From the NCBI GenBank assembly GCA_014138725.1, contig JACJID010000007.1, forward strand, positions 372,001-436,000: a stretch of DNA of 64,000 nucleotides. Direction: 5' to 3'. Source of the stretch: Kutzneria viridogrisea (GTDB lineage: Bacteria > Actinomycetota > Actinomycetes > Mycobacteriales > Pseudonocardiaceae). The translations under genes and the position numbers were made by a program. Below the pieces are notes generated by a model. That model saw only the letters and a list, made by a program, of their open reading frames with translations. It did not search any database and was not told where the DNA came from. Of the stretch, positions 56,920 through 64,000 are shown piece by piece. Within the stretch, counting starts at the first letter, position 1, and every line of letters starts with the position of its first letter.

Positions 56920-58236
56920 GTGCCCAGACAGAGCGGCGCAGAGGCGCCCGATCCGGCTCAGCGGGCGGTGCTGCTCGGCACCCTCGCGGGCACCGTGGTC
57001 GAATGGTACGACTTCAGCATCTACGGCTTCCTGAGCGTGGTGCTGGCCCAGCACTTCTTCCCCGCCGGGGACCCCACCGTGAGCCTGCTGGGGGCCTACC
57101 TGTCCTTCGCACTCGCCTACGCCGTGCGCCCGATCGCGGGTGTGGCGCTCGGGCGGCTGGCCGACAGCGCCGGGCGCCGGGGTGTGCTCGCCGGGATCAT
57201 CCTGCTGACCGGGTTCGCCACCTTCGCGATCGGTCTCGTGCCCGGCTACGAGCAGATCGGCATCGCCGCGCCGGTACTGATCGTGCTGCTGCGCGTGTTG
57301 CAGGGTGTGGGGGCCAGCGGCGAGTGGACACTGGGCACGACCTTCCTGCTGGAGAGTTCGCCGCGTGCGCGGTGGCCGGTGCTGGGCTCGTACATCTCGC
57401 TGACCTACTACATCAGCCTCACCCTCGGCACCGGCCTGGCCGCGGCGCTGTCCGCGGGCATGGGCCCTGCCTTCGCCACCTGGGGCTGGCGGATCCTGTT
57501 CCTGCTCACCGCGCCCATGGCACTGGTCGGGCAGTACATCCGCAAGCGGCTCGACGAGACCCCGGAGTTCCGGCGGATCAAGGCCGAACGGCAGGACGAG
57601 CCGCGGCTGCCGCTGCTCGGTGCGCTGCGCACGCAGTGGCGGCCGATACTGGCCTACATCGGGGTGTCCGCCCAGCAGCGGGTGGCCCAGTTCGCCCTGT
57701 CCACCTTCGTGATCACCGCACTCGTCGAGGCCGGTCTCGGCCAGTCCGGCGCGTTCCTGGTGAGCACCCTGACCTACGTGCTGTCCATCCCCCTGGTGCT
57801 GATCGGCGGCCGACTCGGCAGGCGCTGGGGTCCGGTGTTCCCGATGGCGCTGGGCATGGGCTGCCTCGCCGTCACGGCCGTGCCGACCTTCCTGCTGCTG
57901 GACTCCGGCCAGTTCTGGTGGACCCTGCTCGCCGAGACCGTCTTCTCCTTCGGCGTGGTGGTCGGCTCCGGCCCGAGCGCGGCGCTGATGATCAGCATCT
58001 TCCGGCCGGAGGTGCGCGGGGCGGCCACGGGCCTGAGCTACAACGTGTGCACCGTCCTGTTCGGGTCCACCGCCCCGCTGGTCGCCACCTGGCTGCACGG
58101 GTGGACCGGCAGCAACCTCGCCTTCGCCTGGTACACCGCCGGGATCAGCGTGCTCGGTGTGCCCGCCCTGCTGGTGTGCCGTCGGTACCTGCGGGTGCGG
58201 GAGCGCGAGCCCGAACTGGTCGAGGTGCCCGGCTGA
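56920..58236 (+). CDS. MHS-family metabolite:proton symporter
   Basis: A 438-residue, 12-helix MFS protein of the metabolite:H+ symporter group. Seen are GTVVEWYDFSIYGFLSVVLA, ALGRLADSAGRRG, LLRVLQGVGASGEWTLG and RPEVRGAATGLSYNVCTVLFG, all in the family order. GTG 56920 lies 4 bp after the hydrolase stop. Substrates in this family are small carboxylates, betaines or similar. It is convergent with another MHS transporter with only 2 bp between the stops. Confidence 0.9.
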   Translation: MPRQSGAEAPDPAQRAVLLGTLAGTVVEWYDFSIYGFLSVVLAQHFFPAGDPTVSLLGAYLSFALAYAVRPIAGVALGRLADSAGRRGVLAGIILLTGFATFAIGLVPGYEQIGIAAPVLIVLLRVLQGVGASGEWTLGTTFLLESSPRARWPVLGSYISLTYYISLTLGTGLAAALSAGMGPAFATWGWRILFLLTAPMALVGQYIRKRLDETPEFRRIKAERQDEPRLPLLGALRTQWRPILAYIGVSAQQRVAQFALSTFVITALVEAGLGQSGAFLVSTLTYVLSIPLVLIGGRLGRRWGPVFPMALGMGCLAVTAVPTFLLLDSGQFWWTLLAETVFSFGVVVGSGPSAALMISIFRPEVRGAATGLSYNVCTVLFGSTAPLVATWLHGWTGSNLAFAWYTAGISVLGVPALLVCRRYLRVREREPELVEVPG

Positions 58237-58238
58237 GC

Positions 58239-59534
58239 TCAGTCCAGGGCGGACAGGTCGGCGCCCCGGGTCTCCGGCATGGTGAGCACGGCCAGGGCAC
58301 CGAGCAGACACAGCACGATGATGTAGCAGGTGAACACCCAGGACAGGTGCTGGGCCTCGAGCAGTTCACCCAGGTAGGGAGCGGTGCCGCCGAACACCGC
58401 ATTGGACAGCGAACTGGCGATGCCGATGCCCTTGCTGCGGGACCGGGTCGGCAACAGCTCGGAGACCACCGCCGGGTAGACCGAGGCCACCGCGGCCCAC
58501 AGCACCGAGGCGAGGAACTCGGCGGCGAACAGCGTCCAGCCCGCGTCGGTGACGATCCCGGTGATGGGGAAGGCGAGCACCGCGGAGCCCACGGCGAACA
58601 CCAGCACCACCGGTCGGCGGCCGATCCGGTCGGACAGGCGGCCCCACAGCGGGAGGGCGAACAGCACGAGCAACTGGGCGAGGAAGGCGGCGAGGAACGC
58701 CGTGCCACCGGGCATGCCGTGCCTGCTGACCGCGTTGCCGACACCGAACACGATCCACGAGTAGTACATGACCCCAATGCCCGCGCTGATCACCACGATG
58801 CGCACCCCGGAGCCGAGCAGCCGGGCTCGCGACCACTGTGGACTGTCCACTACGGACGATGACTCGAAGACCTCGCTCTCCACGGCGGTGCGGCGCAGGT
58901 GCAGCGCGAACAGGCCGAGCAGCCCGCCGAGCAGGAACGGCACGCGCCAGCCCCAGGTGGCGAGCTGCTCCGGTGGCAGCACCGCGGTCAACAGCGCGCC
59001 GAGCCCGGTGGCCAACAGGGTGCCCGCGGAGACGCTCAGGAACACCGAACTCGACCACAGGCCACGGCGTTCACGCGGAGCGATCTCGGCCACGTAGGCG
59101 TAGGCGGCCGAGGACTCACCGCCGTGCCCCATGCCCTGAGCGAGCCGCGCCAGCAACAGGATCACCGAGGACCAGGTGCCGAGCTGTCCATAGTCCGGGA
59201 CGAGCCCGACGACCAGGCTGCTGCCCGCGGTGGTGAGCATCGTGACCACCAGCACCGCACGGCGGCCGATCCGGTCGGCCAGCACGCCGAACACGACCCC
59301 GCCCAGCGGCCGGGTGACAAAGCCGACCGCGAACACCGCGAAGGTGCTCAGCAGCGCCGAGACGTGGTCGGCCTGGTTGAACAGGGCTGAGGCCAGGTAT
59401 GCGGCGAACACCGCGTAGACGTTCCAGTCGTACCACTCCAGCGCGTTGCCGAACACGCTGGCCGCCAACGACCGGACCCGGCCCCGCGCGCCCACGCCTG
59501 CCGAACGCGCTTTCCGCACAACGACATCTGCCAT
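58239..59534 (-). CDS. MHS-family metabolite:proton symporter (second)
   Basis: 431 residues, 12 helices. Signatures: SVFGNALEWYDWNVYAVFAA, GVLADRIGRRAVLVV, RLAQGMGHGGESSAAYAYVA and the C-terminal MPETRG. ATG 59534 lies directly after the AroM-like stop, so it is the last gene of the NRPS-ABC-AroM operon. Its substrate is unknown, and it is not close to its convergent neighbour in detail. Confidence 0.9.
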   Translation of the reverse strand: MADVVVRKARSAGVGARGRVRSLAASVFGNALEWYDWNVYAVFAAYLASALFNQADHVSALLSTFAVFAVGFVTRPLGGVVFGVLADRIGRRAVLVVTMLTTAGSSLVVGLVPDYGQLGTWSSVILLLARLAQGMGHGGESSAAYAYVAEIAPRERRGLWSSSVFLSVSAGTLLATGLGALLTAVLPPEQLATWGWRVPFLLGGLLGLFALHLRRTAVESEVFESSSVVDSPQWSRARLLGSGVRIVVISAGIGVMYYSWIVFGVGNAVSRHGMPGGTAFLAAFLAQLLVLFALPLWGRLSDRIGRRPVVLVFAVGSAVLAFPITGIVTDAGWTLFAAEFLASVLWAAVASVYPAVVSELLPTRSRSKGIGIASSLSNAVFGGTAPYLGELLEAQHLSWVFTCYIIVLCLLGALAVLTMPETRGADLSALD

Positions 59535-59535
59535 C

Positions 59536-60213
59536 TCATTCCCCCACAAGCAGTTCAGCCGTCAGGCGCGCGGCCAAGCTCCGGATGAGCAGCACTGGAC
59601 CGCCGAACACCCCGGCCGCGACCGCGCGCATCTGCTCGTCGAAGCCGAAACAGTCCAACACCACCAGGTCGCACTGGTCAGCGATGCCCGCCACCGCGGC
59701 GGCCAACTCCCCTGGCGCCGCGTCGAACGGGTTGACCACCGCGGTCGCGAGCTGATCGGTGCCCAGCACGCGGCACCAGGCCCTGCGCGCGGGCTCGACC
59801 TGATCGGCCAGCGGTCGCAGCACCCCGACCCGCAGCCCATTGGCGAGCCCGGACACCGCGTGCTGGGCCAGTTCCTCGGTGCGCAGCAACGGTTTTCGGT
59901 GCTCGATCTCGCCGAAGGACCCGCCGCAGGCCAGCAGCACCACGTCGGCGCCCGCACTCTCCGCACGCCGCACGGCCGCGGCCACCAACCCCTCGGCGAG
60001 GTCGTGCCGGTACACCACCGCCCTGCCGTCCGCGAGCCTGGTGGTCAGCGCTGGCTCGCCGGGGCTGGGCGCCATCGCGGCGATGGTGTGCTCCGCCAGT
60101 CCGTCCAGCGCACCGTGTTCGAGGATGCGGCACGGCGGCAGCAGGGCGCGCAGCTCGGCCACGAGGTCCACGCGCGGTGTCTGCCCGATGGTCACCAGGC
60201 CCAGTGTCCGCAT
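59536..60213 (-). CDS. aroM: AroM-family protein (Asp/Glu racemase-like fold)
   Basis: 225 residues with the AroM landmarks MRTLGLVTIGQTPRVDLVAE at the N-terminus, VLLACGGSFGEI in the middle and LVVLDCFGFDEQMR near the end. The two Cys positions match those of the wider Asp/Glu/hydantoin racemase superfamily. Its biochemical role is not established. It lies between an amino-acid ABC transporter and an MHS transporter, a context seen for uptake or racemisation of amino-acid derivatives. Confidence 0.85.
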   Translation of the reverse strand: MRTLGLVTIGQTPRVDLVAELRALLPPCRILEHGALDGLAEHTIAAMAPSPGEPALTTRLADGRAVVYRHDLAEGLVAAAVRRAESAGADVVLLACGGSFGEIEHRKPLLRTEELAQHAVSGLANGLRVGVLRPLADQVEPARRAWCRVLGTDQLATAVVNPFDAAPGELAAAVAGIADQCDLVVLDCFGFDEQMRAVAAGVFGGPVLLIRSLAARLTAELLVGE

Positions 60214-60225
60214 CCCGAGCTCCCG

Positions 60226-61131
60226 TCACCGCAGTCCCGGCGGGTTGACCTGGGACTGCCGGATGGCGGCCGACTCCAGGCCCCACTTGGCCATGATCTT
60301 CTGGTACGCCCCGTCGTCGATCAGCTGCTGCACCGCCAGGCGCAGGGGCTCGCTCAGCGGGGAGTCGTGTTTGAGCACGAAGCCGACATGTTCGTCGTAG
60401 ATCTTATTGACGTAGGTCATCCGCCCGCGCTGCCGCTCGGCCGCGTACTGGAGGAACACGCTGGAGGAGACCAGCACGTCCATCTTGTTCTGGGACAGCG
60501 CGAGCATGCTGTCCGCCGTGCTGCGGTACACCGACACGTGGTAGTCCGCGCGGGACCGCGCCGCGCACTCGCCCACCCGCTGGTGCAGCACCTGCTCGAA
60601 GCTGGTGCCCGCGGTGGTGCCCACCCGCAGGCCGCACAGGTCCGCGGGGCCCTGGATGGGCGGTTGCTGGCGCCCCGCCCTGACCAGGAAGCCGAAGCCG
60701 TCGTCGTAGTAGGTCACGAAGTCGACCAGCTTCTTGCGCTCCTCGGTGACCCCGAAGTTGCCCTGGCCGAGGTCGTAGCGGCCGGATCCGAGCGCGGGCA
60801 GGATCTCGTCGAAGGTGGCGTCCTGCGAGTCCATGCGCACGCCGAGAACCCGGCCGACCGCCTGCTGGAGGTCGATCTCGACGCCGATCAGCTTGCCGTT
60901 GGTCTCGGAGTAGTAGCGGATGGGCGGGCTGCCCTTGGCCGCGGTCGCCACCCGGATCCGGCCGCTCGCGCGGACCTGCGGTGGCAGTTTCGCGGCGATG
61001 GCGGGGTTCGGCGCGATCCCGGACACCACGTCGGCGACCGGATCGCCCTCGGCACCGGTGTCTCCCGACCCCGCGCAGCCCGCCGTGAGCAGGGCTGTGC
61101 ACAGCACGGCGGCCAGCACACGGCCCCTCAC
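60226..61131 (-). CDS. Amino-acid ABC transporter substrate-binding lipoprotein
   Basis: 301 residues starting with a lipoprotein signal ([17 protein letters not shown]). The periplasmic-binding fold of the polar amino-acid group is seen at [57 protein letters not shown] and [21 protein letters not shown] 61131 overlaps the ATPase stop (GTGA). It captures a small amino acid or related compound outside the membrane for the adjacent permease and ATPase. Confidence 0.92.
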   Translation of the reverse strand: MRGRVLAAVLCTALLTAGCAGSGDTGAEGDPVADVVSGIAPNPAIAAKLPPQVRASGRIRVATAAKGSPPIRYYSETNGKLIGVEIDLQQAVGRVLGVRMDSQDATFDEILPALGSGRYDLGQGNFGVTEERKKLVDFVTYYDDGFGFLVRAGRQQPPIQGPADLCGLRVGTTAGTSFEQVLHQRVGECAARSRADYHVSVYRSTADSMLALSQNKMDVLVSSSVFLQYAAERQRGRMTYVNKIYDEHVGFVLKHDSPLSEPLRLAVQQLIDDGAYQKIMAKWGLESAAIRQSQVNPPGLR

Positions 61132-61910
61132 CGGTCGACCTGCACCCGGGACAGGAACGCGCGCGTCCGGGGCTGCTCGGGGTCGACCAGCACGCGCTGC
61201 GGCGGGCCGCTCTCCACCACCTCGCCGTCGTCGAGCAGCACCACCGTGTCGGCGACCTGCTTGGCGAAGCTCATCTCGTGAGTCACCACGACCATGGTCA
61301 TGCCGCTGGCCGCGAGGTCCCGCATGACCGCGAGCACCTCACCGACCAGTTCGGGGTCCAGGGCACTGGTCGGCTCGTCGAACAGCATCAGCTTGGGCTC
61401 CACCGCGAGCGCCCGCGCGATGGCGATGCGCTGCTGCTGCCCGCCGGAGAGCTGCCGCGGGTAGGCCTGCTCGCGGCCGGTGAGGCCGACCCTGGCGAGC
61501 AGTTCGGCCGCGGTGCGCTCGGCATCGGCGCGGGAGCGGCCCCGTACGGCGATCGGCGCCTCGACGAGATTGTCCAGCACGGTCATGTGCGGGAACAGGT
61601 TGAACCCCTGGAAGACCATGCCGATCTCGGCACGCCTGCGGGCGATCGCCGACTCCTTCAGCTCGTGCAGCCGGCCCCGGTGGCGGCGGTACCCGATCAG
61701 CCGACCGTCGATCTCGATCTCCCCGGCGTCGATCTTCTCCAGGTGGTTCAGGCAGCGCAGCAGCGTGCTCTTGCCCGAGCCCGAGGGGCCGATCACGCAG
61801 GTGACCTCCCCGGCGTGCACGTCCAGGTCCACCCCGCGCAGCACCGGGACCGCACCGAAGTTCTTGACCACCCCGCGCGCCCGCACCATCAGCGGTGCCG
61901 TCTCGTTCAC
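61128..61910 (-). CDS. Amino-acid ABC transporter ATPase
   Basis: A 260-residue ATPase. Walker [11 protein letters not shown]-loop in [17 protein letters not shown], signature [15 protein letters not shown], Walker [18 protein letters not shown] and switch His in [15 protein letters not shown] are all intact. The family is the polar amino-acid (GlnQ/HisP-like) group. It overlaps the permease stop by 4 bp (ATGA) and the binding-protein start by 4 bp, giving tight coupling. Confidence 0.95.
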   Translation of the reverse strand: MNETAPLMVRARGVVKNFGAVPVLRGVDLDVHAGEVTCVIGPSGSGKSTLLRCLNHLEKIDAGEIEIDGRLIGYRRHRGRLHELKESAIARRRAEIGMVFQGFNLFPHMTVLDNLVEAPIAVRGRSRADAERTAAELLARVGLTGREQAYPRQLSGGQQQRIAIARALAVEPKLMLFDEPTSALDPELVGEVLAVMRDLAASGMTMVVVTHEMSFAKQVADTVVLLDDGEVVESGPPQRVLVDPEQPRTRAFLSRVQVDR

Positions 61911-62905
61911 GGATCATCCCTCCCACTGGGCGCCGGTCGCCGCGGTGCGGCCAGCACGGCCCGCCACCGCGAACGCAGCCGCTGCACCGGGGTCGGCGGC
62001 AGCTGGCGCAGCGCGCCCCTGGCGTAGAAGCGTTCGACGTAGTACTGCACCACCGAGAGCAGGCTGGTCACGATGACGTACCACAGGGTCGCCACCAGCA
62101 GCAGCGGGATGATCCGGTAGTTGCGGTTGTAGACCAGTTGCACGGTGTAGAGCAGGTCCTCCACGGCGAGCACGCTCACCATCGAGGTGCCCTTGAGCGT
62201 GCCGATCAGCATGTTGCCCGCGGCGGGCACGATGGAGCGCATGGCCTGTGGCAGCACGACCCTGCGGAAGGTGCGCCACGGGCTGAGCCCCAGTGCCTGC
62301 GCGGCCTCGGTCTGCCCCTGGTCCACCGACAGCAGGCCGCCGCGCACGATCTCCGCGGCGTAGGCGGCCTCGTGCAACACCAGCCCGATCACGGCCGCCG
62401 CGGTCGGGCCGATCAGGTTGACCATGTCGATGGTCTGCAGGGTCGGTCCGAACGGGATGCCGATGGACAGCGTGGGATAGAGCGCGCCGATGTTGAACCA
62501 GAACAGCAACTGCACCAGCAGCGGGGTCGACCGGAACAGCCAGACGTACCCCCAGCTGAGCGAGCTGAGCACCGGGTTGCGTGAGACTCGCATGACCGCG
62601 AGCACCGTGCCCAGCACGAAGCCCACGACCACCGTGACCACGGTCAGCCACAGGGTGACGACCAGGCCGTCCAGCACGGCACCGGAGGCGAAGTAGCGCG
62701 CCACGAACGGCCAGTCGAAGTTGGGGTTGGTCAGCACCGAGTGCAGCGCGAACCCGCAGCACAGCAACGCGATCGTCGCGGCGATCCACCTGCCGGGGTG
62801 CCGCAGCGGCACGACCTCGCGCGGGGCGGGCCGCCGACTGTCCGGTGGTCGCGGCGGATCGGCGACGGTACCGCCGATCGCGCCGCTTGCGATGTCCTCT
62901 GCCAC
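61907..62905 (-). CDS. Amino-acid ABC transporter permease
   Basis: A 332-residue permease. After about 60 mostly polar N-terminal residues there are five to six helices and the EAA-type loop [23 protein letters not shown] near the C-terminal third. [16 protein letters not shown] is typical of the HisMQ/GlnP group. GTG 62905 starts 3 bp after the NRPS stop, so the transporter is in the NRPS operon. Only one permease is present, so it probably works as a homodimer. Confidence 0.93.
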   Translation of the reverse strand: MAEDIASGAIGGTVADPPRPPDSRRPAPREVVPLRHPGRWIAATIALLCCGFALHSVLTNPNFDWPFVARYFASGAVLDGLVVTLWLTVVTVVVGFVLGTVLAVMRVSRNPVLSSLSWGYVWLFRSTPLLVQLLFWFNIGALYPTLSIGIPFGPTLQTIDMVNLIGPTAAAVIGLVLHEAAYAAEIVRGGLLSVDQGQTEAAQALGLSPWRTFRRVVLPQAMRSIVPAAGNMLIGTLKGTSMVSVLAVEDLLYTVQLVYNRNYRIIPLLLVATLWYVIVTSLLSVVQYYVERFYARGALRQLPPTPVQRLRSRWRAVLAAPRRPAPSGRDDP

Positions 62906-62908
62906 GGG

Positions 62909-64000
62909 CTACTCCTCGGGACTGTTCTGGGCGAGCGTGGCCGCGAGCACCGGGCCGATCACCGCGAGGGCCTCCGGCCGCATCATCCGCCCGTGCGGGC
63001 TGGGCACGTCGTGCGCGCGCACCTGGCCGTCCACGTGGTGCCGCCACTCGGCGGCCAGGTCCCGGACCGCCTCCGGCGGCGTGACCGACCGGAACAGCAG
63101 CAGGTCACCGGTGTACCGCTCGGGCCGGTGTTCCTGCTGCAAGCGGTAGTTGCGGCGGATGACGCCGAGCAGGGCGGTGAGGGTGCGCTCGTCCTGGAAG
63201 AGGTCGGCGAGCACACCACCGGCCTCCCGCACGGCCCGTGCGAAGCCGTCCAGCCCGGCCTCGCCCAGCGGCAGTTCGGTGCTGTCCACGCCCAGCGCTT
63301 CGCAGAGCAGAGCCAGCACCTCCTCGTCACCGGGGTTCGGATCGCGGTTCGGATCGCGCACGACAGGTCCCGCGTCGACCACGGCGAGCAGTTCGACCCG
63401 CTCCCCCTGACTGGTCAACAGGACCGCGGCGGCCTGGGCGAGCACTCCACCGAAGGACCAGCCCAGCAGGTGGTAGGGACCGGTCGGCCGCACGGACCGG
63501 ATCTGCGCCACGTAGTCGGCGGCCATCTCGGCGATCGACTCCGGGGCCGCCCCGCACTCGGTGATTCCCCTGGCCTGCAAGGCGTACACGGGGCGGTCCC
63601 GGTCCAGGTGCGGCAGCAGCCCCGCGTACGGCCAGCCCAACCCGCCGAGCGGGTGCAGGCAGAACAGCGGTGGCAGCTCGCCACGGCTGCGCAGTCCGAA
63701 CAGGACGTTCAGCCCGTCACCGTCCTCCGCCGCGGCCAGCCTGCGCGCCAGTGCCGCGCTCGTCGGCGCCTCGAACAGCGCGCGGACCCCGATGTCCGCG
63801 CCGAAGGTCACCCGCACCCGGTCCACCAGCCGGGTCGCGAGCAGCGAGTGGCCGCCCAGGTCGAAGAAGCTCTCCTCGGCGCCGACCGAGGGCAGCCCGA
63901 GCACCTCGGCGAACAGCCCGGCCAGCACCTGCTCGACCGGGGTGCGCGGCTGCCGCGACCGCCCGGTGGCGCCGAACACCGGTGCGGGCAGCGCCTTGCG
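62909..64000 (-). CDS. NRPS C-terminal part: end of A, T and thioesterase; 5' end off the window
   Basis: The frame is open to base 64000 and begins RKALPAP, the A10 end of an adenylation domain. The carrier domain is [15 protein letters not shown] type I thioesterase follows: [19 protein letters not shown], the nucleophile elbow GWSFGG, a probable catalytic Asp in VVDAGPV and the late His in SPHGRMM. This enzyme releases or cyclises a finished peptide. It leads the ABC-AroM-MHS operon. The giant NRPS on the same strand lacks a TE, so this protein may be its downstream partner; its N-terminal docking region is outside the window. Confidence 0.95.
   Translation of the reverse strand, partial: RKALPAPVFGATGRSRQPRTPVEQVLAGLFAEVLGLPSVGAEESFFDLGGHSLLATRLVDRVRVTFGADIGVRALFEAPTSAALARRLAAAEDGDGLNVLFGLRSRGELPPLFCLHPLGGLGWPYAGLLPHLDRDRPVYALQARGITECGAAPESIAEMAADYVAQIRSVRPTGPYHLLGWSFGGVLAQAAAVLLTSQGERVELLAVVDAGPVVRDPNRDPNPGDEEVLALLCEALGVDSTELPLGEAGLDGFARAVREAGGVLADLFQDERTLTALLGVIRRNYRLQQEHRPERYTGDLLLFRSVTPPEAVRDLAAEWRHHVDGQVRAHDVPSPHGRMMRPEALAVIGPVLAATLAQNSPEE

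Noticed and set aside
14636-64000. Search for an MbtH-like gene, a stand-alone A domain and a phosphopantetheinyl transferase
   Set aside because: None could be seen in the window; they may lie outside it.
1-64000. CRISPR arrays, rRNA genes, tRNA genes and replication origins
   Set aside because: No regular repeat-spacer array or rRNA-like sequence was seen by eye, and no cloverleaf tRNA was noticed; a tRNA scan would settle the last point.

Overview
The window is high-GC actinomycete DNA: start codons are often GTG or TTG, codons end in G or C, and overlapping ATGA/GTGA gene junctions are common. The mix of TetR and LAL regulators, a STAND-TPR protein, an etfD-type iron-sulfur gene and two kinds of peptide assembly genes suggests a Pseudonocardiales member (Crossiella/Kutzneria-like). 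That placement is an inference from gene style, not from a marker gene.

Left part (1-14.5 kb). Small units under local repressors: a TetR-SDR pair with a perfect operator, a VOC protein, an IS630 relic, a P1 peptidase-TetR operon divergent from an APC permease, and a P450 convergent with a TetR gene. Next are two exported lipoproteins (a DUF6130-like protein and a Tat alpha/beta hydrolase) that share a 33-bp promoter element. A large LAL regulator gene follows; it is broken by frameshifts and by a decayed IS21-type element that carries a coiled-coil passenger gene. An MFS transporter closes this part.

Centre (14.6-40.3 kb). One NRPS gene of about 8,546 codons on the minus strand. Read from its N-terminus it is A-T / C-A-T-E / C-A-T / C-T / C-A-T / C-T / C-A-T / C-A-T / C-A-T-E. 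Pocket residues read by eye suggest beta-alanine-like, D-Asn, Asp, unknown (no A), Arg-like, unknown (no A), Val/Ile-like, Gly, D-Tyr-like. Modules 4 and 6 lack A domains and share a carrier signature the other modules do not have. There is no thioesterase; the protein ends just after an E domain. A LuxR gene remnant lies upstream.

Right of the NRPS (40.5-46.3 kb). A Cys-rich hypothetical protein, an etfD-like membrane iron-sulfur reductase (likely core genome), a STAND ATPase with TPRs, and a TetR/DUF4267 pair with duplicated operators.

Lasso region (46.3-54.9 kb). A lasso peptide locus on the minus strand: a 39-residue precursor (predicted core GGVGTVFDTWGLTPIP), cyclase, RRE protein and B2 protease, with a strong hairpin after the precursor gene. 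Immediately upstream and possibly in the same transcript are a cyclase-family hydrolase, a PanC-like ligase and an alpha/beta hydrolase. A TPR regulator gene and a divergent DHA2 exporter follow. Matching tandem 15-bp sites precede both the exporter and the hydrolase-PanC-lasso operon, which argues for one regulon.

Right end (55-64 kb). An XRE regulator, a metallo-beta-lactamase-fold hydrolase with an MHS transporter, then a minus-strand operon of NRPS (C-terminal T-TE only, continuing off the window), amino-acid ABC permease, ATPase, binding protein, AroM-like protein and a second MHS transporter. The TE-bearing NRPS could be the partner that finishes the peptide started by the giant NRPS; this is an inference.
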